A stretch of 64,000 nt of DNA from Paraburkholderia heleia NBRC 101817 (GTDB lineage Bacteria > Pseudomonadota > Gammaproteobacteria > Burkholderiales > Burkholderiaceae), in the NCBI RefSeq assembly GCF_000739775.1, contig NZ_BBJH01000040.1, positions 30,016 to 94,015 on the forward strand. Direction: 5' to 3'. Of this stretch, positions 41,845-50,538 are shown in pieces. A program made the position numbers and the translations under genes. Below the pieces are notes generated by a model. That model saw only the letters and a program-made list of their open reading frames with translations. It was not told the origin of the DNA and ran no database searches. The stretch's first letter is position 1; every line of letters begins with the position of its first letter.

Positions 41845-43473
41845 ATGTTCAAAACTGCACGTCAAATAATAGCGCGGCTGGGAGGACTCGCAGCCGGACT
41901 AGCAGTTGTTTTTGGTCTCATCACCGCTATGCCGGTCCATGCCCAAACTGGTCCGATCGTGACGACGAAATCGGGCGCCGTGCAAGGAGCGGCCAAAGGC
42001 GCTTACGATCAATTCCTCGCCATTCCTTACGCAGCGCCGCCGATTGGCCCGCTGAGGTTTCGACCTCCTCAACCTGCCTCGGCGTGGTCCGGCGTGCGTG
42101 ACGCGACTCAGCCTTCGAGTGAGTGCATTCAACAACCACGCAACAATCTCTGGAAGGTCAGCGAAGACTGCCTTTATCTCAACGTCTATGCGCCGTTACA
42201 CGCCCGGAATCTGCCAGTCATGGTCGAGATTTATGGCGGTGGATGGATCATTGGCGGAGCTAACGACTACGACGGAGGCGTGATCTCCACCCGAGGCAAT
42301 GTGGTTGTTGTCACACTGAATTACCGACTCGGCGCCCTGGGCTGGTTGACCCTTCCCCAGTTAGGCAAAGAGGACAGCCGCGGTGCTTCGGGTAACTATG
42401 GTTTCCTGGATCAGCAGGCCGCACTGCGTTGGGTCAAGGGAAACATTCGCGCCTTCGGTGGAAATCCCGATAACGTCACGATCATGGGCGAGTCGGCTGG
42501 CGGTCAATCGGTATGCATGCATATGGTCGCGCCTGGCAGCAGAGGGCTCTTCCAGAAGGCGATTTCACAAAGCGGCTTCTGCGCGCTCGAAATTCCCGGC
42601 CCGAAGATGGCTATGGAATGGGGCAAGGAATTCGCAGCGGCGCTGGGATGCAACGACGGTCCTACCGCGGTGGAATGCCTGCGTGCCAGGAAACCTGAAG
42701 ATTTCGCGAGTGGGAATGCCCTGCGTTTTCTGGGCCGCTTTCTGCCTGCATGGGATGGAGCGGTCCTGCCGACCGATATGGTCAAGTCCTTCAAGGACGG
42801 CGACTATGCCCATGTCCCTCTTATTATGGGTGGCAACCGCGACGAAGGCTCGATCCTTGCCGTGTTGCGGCATGGACTCGCCTTAACCTCAATGTCAGAC
42901 GCCGACTATGCCGGCATATTGAATAGGAAATTTGGAGAAGCAGGGCCGGACATCCTGACCCACTATCCTCCCCACGACTATGCCACGCCTGGTCAAGCTC
43001 TGTCGGCAGTGATTACGGATGGCCAGCGCGTTTGTGCGACTCAAAAGGCAACGCGACTGATCGCGATGCATTCTCCGGTCTACGCCTATGAGTACGCCTA
43101 TGTCGGTCCACAGTCGCGATCCCCTCTGCCTCCTGTTGCCGGGTTCGACTATGGAGCCGCTCACTCGGCCGAAGTCGGTTTGGTGTTTGGGCATGGCGAG
43201 GTGGGTGATCAGGCCGGTCCTCCGCTGACGGAGGTTGAACAGAGGATTTCCGATCGTCTTATCGCCTATTGGACACACTTCGCTGCCACCGGCCATCCGG
43301 GCGACGCGAAGGCCGATGGCCAGCTCCTGCCAGCGTGGCCGACTTATCAAACGGCGCATGACGACGTAATGCTTTTTACAGCGGACGCCGCGATGAACAG
43401 CACTGCATGGAGCCGCCACCAATGCGAGTTCTGGGATGCCTCCGGCATCCTCGATAAGACGCCGGTGTACTAG
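41845..43473 (+). CDS. Exported type-B carboxylesterase
   Basis: A 542-residue carboxylesterase/lipase of the cholinesterase-like family. A signal peptide (about residues 1-33, ending AMPVHA) precedes the catalytic fold. The nucleophile Ser is in GESAGGQSVCMH, the acidic residue in GGNRDEGSI and the His in AAHSAEVGLVFGHGEVGD. EDCLYLNVY and GGGWIIGGANDYDGG form the conserved start and oxyanion region. An excellent AAGGAGG (41833-41839) fixes the ATG at 41845. It would hydrolyse esters in the periplasm or outside the cell. No operon partner. Confidence 0.88.
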   Translation: MFKTARQIIARLGGLAAGLAVVFGLITAMPVHAQTGPIVTTKSGAVQGAAKGAYDQFLAIPYAAPPIGPLRFRPPQPASAWSGVRDATQPSSECIQQPRNNLWKVSEDCLYLNVYAPLHARNLPVMVEIYGGGWIIGGANDYDGGVISTRGNVVVVTLNYRLGALGWLTLPQLGKEDSRGASGNYGFLDQQAALRWVKGNIRAFGGNPDNVTIMGESAGGQSVCMHMVAPGSRGLFQKAISQSGFCALEIPGPKMAMEWGKEFAAALGCNDGPTAVECLRARKPEDFASGNALRFLGRFLPAWDGAVLPTDMVKSFKDGDYAHVPLIMGGNRDEGSILAVLRHGLALTSMSDADYAGILNRKFGEAGPDILTHYPPHDYATPGQALSAVITDGQRVCATQKATRLIAMHSPVYAYEYAYVGPQSRSPLPPVAGFDYGAAHSAEVGLVFGHGEVGDQAGPPLTEVEQRISDRLIAYWTHFAATGHPGDAKADGQLLPAWPTYQTAHDDVMLFTADAAMNSTAWSRHQCEFWDASGILDKTPVY

Positions 43474-43551
43474 GCTCCTCGTCATCTCGCGCGCGGCACG
43501 ATCTGTCTCACGTTCGGATTGGCGGTCTTTCCCTTTACTTATCTGCCACGC

Positions 43552-44364
43552 ATGATTTCAACGCGGCAACCTCGGCGATCGCCGCCACCGACGGTGATTT
43601 CACGTACCTTTTCTCCACGAGTAAGCTACCTGGTCGTGGTGGTATTGGCTCTTTTCATGTGTCGTACAGCCGGTGCATTCGACCGGATCGCGACCGGATC
43701 GGGCGTTCCGATCGGGCCGACCTCTGGTAGTCTGCTTGAACTGCAATCTCGTCCGTTAGCAGGCGCTACTGATTTCGTCCGGCAAGACACGACATCGGCC
43801 GGTATGCTTGATGCGCTAAACGCGTACTACGATGCGGAAAAGAGCGCGCTGCCAGCTACAGAGGTGACCGGCGCTGCTGTAATCGTACTCGGTGGAGTAC
43901 TTGAGAGTCGAAAAAGTCGCTTCGCAAAAGGTCTCGGTTTGCCATTCCTGCTTTTTGGAGGGATGACTGGAATAGGTTCGCTGATTTATGGGCTTCAGGT
44001 CGATGCTCGGCATGCCCGGTATGAAAACCTTCTGGATAGTGCGCCGGAGCTTTACCGTGAGCAGGAGCTTGAGCACCTGGAGAAGATGCAGACCGATTTC
44101 GGAAGAACCATTTCGATGGATGCAAGCATGGCAGCGGCAGGCTTCGGTCTCGCTGCGTATGGTGCTGTCAGAAACAATAGCCTTCTGAAGGGCGTCGGTA
44201 TTGGAGCGCTAGTGAGTACCGCGGCACTCACGGCTTTGGAAGTTCACAATAGAAACCGGTCTACCGAATATCTCCATGCACTGCAGTTGTTCAACGCTCA
44301 TACGTCACTGGAAATGGGCGAAAACGTAAAATCCTGGTCGCTGGTATTCCGTGCTTCGTTCTGA
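43552..44364 (+). CDS. Hypothetical membrane-associated protein
   Basis: A 270-residue protein I do not recognise. After a basic N-terminal stretch comes a hydrophobic segment (SYLVVVVLALFMCRTAGA) that could be a signal peptide or anchor. Two Gly/Ala-rich hydrophobic stretches follow (LPFLLFGGMTGIGSLIYGLQ and MAAAGFGLAAYGAVRNNSLL to LVSTAALTALE). Starts at the ATG at 43552; a TTG at 43519 would lengthen it by 11 residues. It follows the carboxylesterase by 78 bp in the same direction and may be co-transcribed. Confidence 0.6.
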   Translation: MISTRQPRRSPPPTVISRTFSPRVSYLVVVVLALFMCRTAGAFDRIATGSGVPIGPTSGSLLELQSRPLAGATDFVRQDTTSAGMLDALNAYYDAEKSALPATEVTGAAVIVLGGVLESRKSRFAKGLGLPFLLFGGMTGIGSLIYGLQVDARHARYENLLDSAPELYREQELEHLEKMQTDFGRTISMDASMAAAGFGLAAYGAVRNNSLLKGVGIGALVSTAALTALEVHNRNRSTEYLHALQLFNAHTSLEMGENVKSWSLVFRASF

Positions 44365-44438
44365 AGGAGAATCGGAAGAGATGAGCTGCGAGGTGTCCAT
44401 GACCACGGACCCGGGAATCTGATTGACGGCCTACCTCG

Positions 44439-45638
44439 TTACTCCGACAACAGGGCCAGTGCGTTAGCGACATCTGTGGTGACGGGCAACGATTTTTCGG
44501 GGCGCACAAGTGCCGCGAGCGTGATCGCCAGAAGACCTATGAAGATCGATGCGGGCACGATACCGTTGACTCCAATCACTCCAAGTACAGCACCACCGAT
44601 TCCTGCGCCCAACGCACCGCCGAGATAGACCGCGGATCCGTCGAGGCCAATCGCGAAGGGGGCTGCCGTCTCGGGAACCAAAGCAAGGAGTCGGTGCTGC
44701 TGGGCGATGACGAGCACTGCGTTGAAAGTGCCGATCGCGAACAAAGGTACGAGGATGCCGAACGATGTTCCGTGGACGATCTGGAATGCGATAAGCGCTA
44801 GCGTTGCACCGCAAACCGCCACCAGGGTGGCAACCGGCGCGCCACGCCAGTTCACCAATAGTGGAGCAACAACAGCACCGGCTACGCCGCCCACACCGAG
44901 CATGAACATTGCGAGCGGAACGAGTTTGGATGTTGCATGGAGAATCGTCGCGAGATAGGTGAACGTGGTGAAACTCGTCGTCATGACGGCTACGGTGATT
45001 CCGATCACGCTCATGACTCGGCGATCGAAGAGAATTTGCCACCGCCCTTGCTGCCTCGGAGGAACCGGAAGCGGTGACAGTGCGGGAAGGGGCAGGGTTG
45101 CGGCGAGCGCGAATCCGCCGAGAATCCATAGCGATGACCGCCAGCCCCAGTGCTGGCCCACCCAGATCGCAAGGGGCACACCGGCGACGAGCGCCAGCGA
45201 TGCGCCTCCCAGAATAAATGCGAGAGAGCGTGCGCGCGTCGCCGAGGTGCTGTGGACACCGGCGCTGCTATAGGCTGTCGGCAGGTAGATGGTGCCACTA
45301 AGCCCTATAAGTGCGCTCCCAATCAGAAGCGTAGATAGCTGCATCGCAGTCACCTGGAACAGGATGCCTGCAAGGAAGGCCAGCATGCTGACTCCGAGGA
45401 GCAGGCGGCGCTCCCAGGTTTCGGTGAGTGCTGCGACGATCGGAGATGCGACCGCAAATACGGCTGCAAAAACCGCCGTCGACACACCGAACGTGCTTGC
45501 CGACACGTGCAGGTCGGCAGAGACCTTCGGCATGAGTCCAGTCAGAAGGTGACGATCTACACCATGTGTGAAGGTGCCGAGCGCGAGGATCAGCAATTCG
45601 GGGATTCGGAGGTTTCTTGTTGACGCATGAGTGGGCAT
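44439..45638 (-). CDS. MFS transporter (drug/sugar efflux type)
   Basis: A 399-residue major facilitator with 12 hydrophobic segments, resembling AraJ/CmlA-type proton antiporters (LALGTFTHGVDRHLLTGLMP in TM1; SATRARSLAFILGGASLALVAG carries the motif C-like Gly pattern). It should export a small molecule across the inner membrane. It follows a TetR gene by 84 bp on the same strand. A repressor and an efflux pump in one unit is a common arrangement, so the pump is probably induced by its own substrate. Confidence 0.87.
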   Translation of the reverse strand: MPTHASTRNLRIPELLILALGTFTHGVDRHLLTGLMPKVSADLHVSASTFGVSTAVFAAVFAVASPIVAALTETWERRLLLGVSMLAFLAGILFQVTAMQLSTLLIGSALIGLSGTIYLPTAYSSAGVHSTSATRARSLAFILGGASLALVAGVPLAIWVGQHWGWRSSLWILGGFALAATLPLPALSPLPVPPRQQGRWQILFDRRVMSVIGITVAVMTTSFTTFTYLATILHATSKLVPLAMFMLGVGGVAGAVVAPLLVNWRGAPVATLVAVCGATLALIAFQIVHGTSFGILVPLFAIGTFNAVLVIAQQHRLLALVPETAAPFAIGLDGSAVYLGGALGAGIGGAVLGVIGVNGIVPASIFIGLLAITLAALVRPEKSLPVTTDVANALALLSE

Positions 45639-45722
45639 ATAACAGCTTCCTTGATCCGTCGCATCGAGGTACGTGCGCCAGAATAAATTGCGTGATCAGA
45701 CAGTTTTTTAATGAGAAAAAAA

Positions 45723-46289
45723 TCAGACGAGCGTGCGGCGCAGAACTTCGAAGGAGGTCGCGCAGTGTTCATCAGCCTTGGCAGGTTCGGCGATCATGAA
45801 GTCGATGGTTGTGTCTGCAATGGAGCCCAGAAGCGCCGCGACGAAGGCGGGCGATGCATCTCGCATGGAGCCGGCCTTTCGGGTTCGCTCGATTAGCGAT
45901 GCCACGCCCGCCATGGTCTGTTGGCCGGCCTTGCGACTTTCTGGCGTGATGTCTTCCGATACATTCAACTGCGCCATTGCCCGACGCTTCTCGGGGCTGG
46001 ATGCCGCCCACATCAGCCAGTTGCGCCAAAGGTGAAAGAGTTGGTTGCGGGGGTCACTCGGCGTGGGAAGTCCTTTCGTTGCCGCTGCGCCCATCTCGCT
46101 CTTCAGCTCCACGTAGAGCTGATTCAACAAGTCGGCCTTCGTACTGAAATAGGTAAAGAGCGCGCCGTTCGAGACGCCGGCCTCCTTGGCGATCGCTGCC
46201 GTCGATGCCGTCAACCCCCTGGACGCAATGACCCGGGTGGCGGCCGCCATGATTGCAGCGCGCTTTTCGTCACTTAAAGGCCTGGCCAT
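45723..46289 (-). CDS. TetR/AcrR family regulator
   Basis: A 188-residue TetR-family repressor: HTH in TASTAAIAKEAGVSNGALFT with YFSTKADLLNQLY, then an all-helical ligand-binding domain. It lies upstream of, and in the same direction as, the MFS gene. An inverted repeat just before its start (46302-46334) is a good operator. The ligand is unknown; by context it is the exported compound. Confidence 0.9.
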   Translation of the reverse strand: MARPLSDEKRAAIMAAATRVIASRGLTASTAAIAKEAGVSNGALFTYFSTKADLLNQLYVELKSEMGAAATKGLPTPSDPRNQLFHLWRNWLMWAASSPEKRRAMAQLNVSEDITPESRKAGQQTMAGVASLIERTRKAGSMRDASPAFVAALLGSIADTTIDFMIAEPAKADEHCATSFEVLRRTLV

Positions 46290-46301
46290 AGATCCTCCTT
46301 C

Positions 46302-46334
46302 GACAGAGTTATATAAGAGAGTGTCTACTCTGTC
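46302..46334. promoter_or_regulatory. Inverted repeat upstream of the TetR gene (probable operator)
   Basis: GACAGAGT (46302-46309) and ACTCTGTC (46327-46334) are perfect 8-bp inverted arms with a 17-bp AT-rich centre containing TATATAA. The element begins 12 bp upstream of the tetR ATG and would control tetR-MFS. Confidence 0.6.
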
Positions 46335-46396
46335 AATGCCTCTTGATGGCGATTCTCCAAGCCTAAAGCCATTCTAGATACCACCATCTAAATCGC

Positions 46397-46427
46397 TTGA
46401 CTGTGGGGTTTCCCTACAGATTATCTT
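46397..46427 (+). promoter_or_regulatory. MerR-type promoter (19-bp spacer) before the SDR gene
   Basis: TTGACT (46397-46402) and TATCTT (46422-46427) have a 19-bp spacer containing CTGTGGGGTTTCCCTACAG. From the -35 through the dyad only one base differs from the promoter at 41182-41212. The SDR start codon is 39 bp downstream of the -10. Confidence 0.75.
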
Positions 46428-46466
46428 GACCGCCACATCGTGCCAACAACATGGAAGTGACGGGAT

Positions 46467-47288
46467 ATGAATACAGAGATCAAGCCTGTTGCCCTGGTGA
46501 CAGGTGCATCTTCCGGCATGGGCAAGGACCTTGCGTTGCGTCTGATCGCAGAAGGCTACGTCGTCTACGGCGCAGCCCGTCGCGTGGAGCGCATGAGCGA
46601 CATCGAGGCGGCGGGCGGCGTGGCCTTGGCCGTAGATGTCACCGACGACGCTGCACTGGTGGCGACTGTCGAACGCATCATAGGCGAGCATGGACGTCTG
46701 GACGTCCTCATTAACAACGCCGGGTATGGTCAATATGGCGCGCTCGAGGATGTGCCGATCGCGGAAGGGCGCCGCCAGTTGGAAACCAACCTGTTTGGCC
46801 TTGCTCGTCTGACCCAACTCTGTCTCCCCCACATGCGCGCCAGACACTTCGGGAAGATCTTCAACATCTCTTCGATCGGCGGCAAATTCGCTACGCCGCT
46901 TGGCGGTTGGTACCACGCGTCGAAGCATGCTCTCGAAGGCTATTCCGACGCATTGCGCAATGAGGTTCGCGCGTTCGGCATCGATGTCGTCATCATCGAG
47001 CCGGGCGGCATCGAAACCGAGTGGGGCAGTATTGCTGCAAAAGAAGCCGAGCGCTACTCCGGTCATGGGGTCTATGCGGACCTCGTCGCCAAATTCCGCC
47101 AGTTGCAATCGGGCGACCGAAAGAGCCCACCAGCCCGACTGATCAGCGATTTGATCGTCAAGGCGTTAAGGGCCAAACGTCCAAAACCTCGTTATCACGG
47201 CGGAATGCTTGCCGGCCCTCTGCTGTTCTTGAGGCGCTGGCTGCCTGATCGCGTGTTCGATCGAATGATCATGTCGGCCATGCGCTAA
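46467..47288 (+). CDS. Short-chain dehydrogenase/reductase
   Basis: A 273-residue SDR of the classical type. The cofactor motif is TGASSGMGKDLALRL (NAD(P)), the NNAG motif is LINNAGYGQYG, the catalytic Ser is in NISSIGGK and the Tyr/Lys pair is in WYHASKHALEGYSD. The C-terminus (RRWLPDRVFDRMIM) is typical of the oxidoreductase subgroup often annotated as stress- or aldehyde-related. It has its own MerR-type promoter matching the one next to the island's MerR gene, so its substrate or product may relate to the MerR signal. Confidence 0.9.
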   Translation: MNTEIKPVALVTGASSGMGKDLALRLIAEGYVVYGAARRVERMSDIEAAGGVALAVDVTDDAALVATVERIIGEHGRLDVLINNAGYGQYGALEDVPIAEGRRQLETNLFGLARLTQLCLPHMRARHFGKIFNISSIGGKFATPLGGWYHASKHALEGYSDALRNEVRAFGIDVVIIEPGGIETEWGSIAAKEAERYSGHGVYADLVAKFRQLQSGDRKSPPARLISDLIVKALRAKRPKPRYHGGMLAGPLLFLRRWLPDRVFDRMIMSAMR

Positions 47289-47506
47289 CGACGCGCGATA
47301 GCGAGCGACTTCTTCCTCCGCACCACACCAGCTATTCACGCGCCAGAACGCTGCCGGCGATAGCCCGGTGGTGTAGGACCGCACGCAAGTGTTCATTGGT
47401 CTCGGTGCTGCGTATCACTTTTGACACCGGAATGTCTGCCTATCTTGAGCATTGCGATTGGCTGACTTGGCAAGCACATACTGTTAATTACGAAAGGAAA
47501 ACCGAA

Positions 47507-48013
47507 ATGATGGAACTCATTCGTGGGTACTACGCCGGCGAGCGCTATACGGCCATATTGGCGATGGGGATAGGCGCCGTGTTGCTATTACTGGCTCTGG
47601 TTCTTTGGCGAACCTCGTCGGGTGTTTCACTCGCCCGCGGCATGGTCCATGTCTTTTTAGTCGCAGGACTATTCCAGATCGTTGCCGGTTTTGGATATTC
47701 CATGGTGGTCAACAGGCGCGTGCACGAAGCGGAGCAGATCTATTCAGGCCACACCGAGCACGAGATAAAGCAGCAGGAGATTGCTCGCATGAGTCGTGTC
47801 GTCAAGTCGGGCTATAGGGGTGGATTGGTAGCCTATACCGCGTTGATCCTTCTTGGAATCGCGTTGCTCCTGCTATCCATCGACGTTCCTGCAAGAAAGG
47901 GGGTTGCATTGGCACTCCTGATCGTTGGGGTGCTTGGGCATTGTGTTGAAGCATTCTCGATGCAGGCGAACCGCCAATATCTGAAGGTGGTGGAGACTCG
48001 GCTCATCATCTAG
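47507..48013 (+). CDS. Four-helix hypothetical inner-membrane protein
   Basis: A 168-residue membrane protein with four hydrophobic segments (TAILAMGIGAVLLLLALVLW, MVHVFLVAGLFQIVAGFGYS, GLVAYTALILLGIALLLLSI, GVALALLIVGVLGHCVEAFS). A charged loop with EHEIKQQEIARMSRV lies between the second and third. Two adjacent ATGs (47507, 47510) follow AAAGGA. I do not recognise the family. It lies downstream of the SDR gene with 218 bp between, so a shared transcript is possible but not certain. Confidence 0.65.
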   Translation: MMELIRGYYAGERYTAILAMGIGAVLLLLALVLWRTSSGVSLARGMVHVFLVAGLFQIVAGFGYSMVVNRRVHEAEQIYSGHTEHEIKQQEIARMSRVVKSGYRGGLVAYTALILLGIALLLLSIDVPARKGVALALLIVGVLGHCVEAFSMQANRQYLKVVETRLII

Positions 48014-48057
48014 CGCCGACCCGTTCGAGGACATAGCACAAAGAAGGCGTTTCCAGA

Positions 48058-48165
48058 ATGGAACTCCGTCATCTACGTTGCTTCCTGGCTGTTGCGGAGG
48101 AGCTTCACTTTGCTCGTGCGGCTGCGCGACTCCACATTGAGCAGTCGCCGCTATCCACTGGCGCC
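48058..48165 (+). pseudogene. LysR regulator, 5' fragment
   Basis: The first 32 codons (MELRHLRCFLAVAEELHFAR AAARLHIEQSPLS) are an unmistakable LysR N-terminus. Homology stops at about 48,157 and the frame runs into unrelated sequence. The rest of the gene is gone, marking a deletion junction between the SDR block and the envelope block of the island. Confidence 0.75.
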
Positions 48166-48382
48166 CGGAGATCGGGAGTAGTGAAAAATGTCACGATCGC
48201 GTTAATAGCCTGGCTGTCCACAGTGGAAGCCTGCAATGCAGATCGTGGACGCGTCCTTTTGCTGGTGGCTTTGACATACCTTGACATAACTTTTGAACAG
48301 CTTGAAGTCGTTGGCAAATCTACAGTGTGAGCACCGTCGCGTCTGACGATTGCGACATCTGTCGATCTGTTCTGGAGATGCC

Positions 48383-48700
48383 ATGAAGCTTCGTGCTGTC
48401 CTTGCGCTGGCGGTAGGTCTCGCTGGTGTGTACGTTGTTCCTTCCGCCATGGCCGGCAGCGTAGCCATCGGTATCAGTGTACCGGTGGCGGCCGTACCGA
48501 CCGTCGCGGTTCCCGCGCCCGCCTATGTAGTTGCGTCGCCCCCTGTGGTCGTGGCTGCGCCTGTGGTCGTGACAACTCCGACCGTGGTCGCCGCTGGCCC
48601 TGCGATCGTGGCTGCTCCGGTCTATGCCGCGCATCCGGCAGCGGTCGTAGTCCGCGGTGGATATGGCTATTGGAGACGAGGCGTCGTGGTCGTCCACTAA
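48383..48700 (+). CDS. Val/Ala-rich exported hypothetical protein
   Basis: A 105-residue protein with a signal peptide (MKLRAVLALAVGLAGVYVVP, cleaved after AMA). The mature chain is nearly all Val, Ala and Pro in short VVVAAP-type repeats, ending GGYGYWRRGVVVVH. Such chains are found in outer-membrane-associated or surface proteins, but no function is established. It is the first gene of an envelope cluster that continues with MipA/OmpV, a lipoprotein, an EF-hand protein and a two-component system, all in the same direction. Confidence 0.7.
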   Translation: MKLRAVLALAVGLAGVYVVPSAMAGSVAIGISVPVAAVPTVAVPAPAYVVASPPVVVAAPVVVTTPTVVAAGPAIVAAPVYAAHPAAVVVRGGYGYWRRGVVVVH

Positions 48701-48792
48701 GCCTTCGCGCTCGATTCGCAAAGCGTCCTGTCTGCTGGTGGCCGATCCGATCCGTGCATTGGCCTGACGATAACTCTCTATCTGGTTCACGA

Positions 48793-49629
48793 ATGTCTTC
48801 ACAACGCTTCATGTTCCGCCGGGCGCCGGCGGGGGCGCCGTCGCGCTCTCGTATCCGTTCTTCCGGCGTTGCAGCCGCGCTCGGCGCTGCTGCCTTCCTC
48901 ATGGTCTCGACGTCTTCAATGGCACAACAGGTGCCCGGCAACAGCGTTGGTCTCAACCTGGGCGTGTTCCCCCGTTATCAGGGTGCGTCGACGTATCGTG
49001 TGTTGCCGTTGCCGACGCTTGCGCTGACGAGTCACGGGTTGCCCTTTGACGGGAGCTTCTTCCTGCAAGACCTCAACGGCGGTGTCGCGTTTCCGTTTGG
49101 GCGCTCCATAACTTTCGGTCTGCTGGTCGGCGTCGGACTGGGCCGCAAGCAGGACGATGCACCGATACTCAATGGCCTCGGCGATATCGACACGTCGTTC
49201 CAGTACGGCCTGTTCGCGCGGTGGCATAGCGGTCCCGCCAGCGCGGACATCCGCTTCCTGCAGGCGGCGCACGCGGGCTACGGTAATCACGTGACGCTGG
49301 GCGTGTCCTATGCGGTTTTCGACACACCGCGCGATCGCGTGACCGTCTCTGCGGATACGGTCTGGAGCAACGGGCCGGCGGAACAGACCTATTTCGGCGT
49401 GGACAGCGAGCAGGCTGCGAATAGCGCCGCCGGATTGCCGGTTTACCACCCGTCGGCCGGTTTCTCACGCGTCGACGGCAGGCTCGCCTGGGAGCACCGT
49501 CTCAACCCGCGCTGGTCGTTGCGCAGTTCGATCGGCGCGGGTTCGCTGCTGGGCGATGCGGCGAACAGTCCGGTCGTCGAGCATCGCGCCGCTGTGTTCG
49601 GTTCGGTCGGTGCTTCGTACCGCTTCTAG
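48793..49629 (+). CDS. MipA/OmpV family outer-membrane protein
   Basis: A 278-residue protein of the MipA/OmpV family. An Arg-rich n-region and hydrophobic core (SGVAAALGAAAFLMVSTSSM) end with AMAQ-type processing. The mature protein has alternating amphipathic strands (GVFPRYQGASTYRVLPLPTL, GVAFPFGRSITFGLLVGVGL) and ends in a C-terminal Phe (GASYRF), as beta-barrels do. Family members include scaffolds for murein synthesis and stress-induced porins. It lies 10 bp before the lipoprotein gene, so these are one operon. Confidence 0.85.
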   Translation: MSSQRFMFRRAPAGAPSRSRIRSSGVAAALGAAAFLMVSTSSMAQQVPGNSVGLNLGVFPRYQGASTYRVLPLPTLALTSHGLPFDGSFFLQDLNGGVAFPFGRSITFGLLVGVGLGRKQDDAPILNGLGDIDTSFQYGLFARWHSGPASADIRFLQAAHAGYGNHVTLGVSYAVFDTPRDRVTVSADTVWSNGPAEQTYFGVDSEQAANSAAGLPVYHPSAGFSRVDGRLAWEHRLNPRWSLRSSIGAGSLLGDAANSPVVEHRAAVFGSVGASYRF

Positions 49630-49639
49630 GCGCCACGCT

Positions 49640-50164
49640 ATGAAAATGCTCCGGTTCACTTTCCCCGTTATCGGTGCTGTGGCACTCGCCAGCTGTGCCG
49701 TCGTGCCGCCCAGTTACCCGACCGTAATGGCGCTGCCCGCCAGCGGCAAATCGATTCAGGCCTTTCAGGCTGACGATGTTGCTTGCCGCGCCTACGCGGC
49801 GCAGGTCGTCGATCCCGTCGTTGCCGCGCACCCGGCTGCGGATTCCGGTATTGGCGCTCCTGCGCTGGGTGCCGCGGGAGGGGCCGCAGCCGGCGCGCTC
49901 ATAGGCGCCGGCGCGGGCAACGCGGGCGCGGGCGCGGCGATCGGCGCCGGAGCCGGCCTGTTGCTGGGCAGTGCGGCAGGCTTAAGACAGCATCGCAACA
50001 GTGAAGCAGCCTTGCAGCGTCAATATGACAATGCCTACTCTCAATGCATGATCACGAAGGGCGATTCGATCGACGCACCACCTGTACCACGTCCCCCCGT
50101 GGTTATGACGGCACCAGCGGTCATCTACGCGCCGGCGCCGTATTACTACGTCCCGTACTATTGA
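49640..50164 (+). CDS. Glycine-zipper lipoprotein
   Basis: A 174-residue probable lipoprotein: a signal sequence with lipobox-like LASC (Cys19). The central segment GAAGGAAAGALIGAGAGNAG and beyond is a glycine zipper, a motif that inserts in or associates with membranes. The C-terminus is Pro/Tyr-rich (APAPYYYVPYY). Genes of this type usually encode outer-membrane stress lipoproteins (17-kDa antigen/SlyB-like). Operon with MipA upstream and the EF-hand gene 46 bp downstream. Confidence 0.8.
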   Translation: MKMLRFTFPVIGAVALASCAVVPPSYPTVMALPASGKSIQAFQADDVACRAYAAQVVDPVVAAHPAADSGIGAPALGAAGGAAAGALIGAGAGNAGAGAAIGAGAGLLLGSAAGLRQHRNSEAALQRQYDNAYSQCMITKGDSIDAPPVPRPPVVMTAPAVIYAPAPYYYVPYY

Positions 50165-50210
50165 ACCGCGGGCACGCCGGAAACTCGGTTCGTCGAACCC
50201 GGAGAAACAA

Positions 50211-50474
50211 ATGAAGCGAATTGTGACGCGAGCTTGCATCGTTCTGCCTGGCATCCTCGCCGCTGCACCGATCATTGCACAAAGCACGATCTCGCTGAAG
50301 CTCGAAGCGCGTTTCGCCGCGGCAGACGTCGACCACGACGGCAAGTTGACGAGAGCGGAAGCGCAGGCAGGCCTGCCGCTGTTGGCCGGATACTTCGACG
50401 AGATCGACAGCACGCGTCAGGGCTACGTCACACTTGCGCAGATCGAGCAGTACGTCGCGCAGCGTTGCCAGTGA
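50211..50474 (+). CDS. Exported EF-hand protein
   Basis: An 87-residue exported protein with one clear EF-hand loop, DVDHDGKLTRAE (positions 1, 3, 5 and 12 of the loop are D, D, D and E), and a weaker partner (DEIDSTRQGYVTLAQIE). The signal peptide is MKRIVTRACIVLPGILAAAP. It should bind calcium in the periplasm. Its place between a lipoprotein and a two-component system suggests it may be a calcium-sensing or buffering partner. Confidence 0.8.
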   Translation: MKRIVTRACIVLPGILAAAPIIAQSTISLKLEARFAAADVDHDGKLTRAEAQAGLPLLAGYFDEIDSTRQGYVTLAQIEQYVAQRCQ

Positions 50475-50538
50475 ACGTTGACTCTCGATGCCGCGCGCCG
50501 CCACGCAATTGCCCATCCCGTCCAGCGATGCACAGCCG

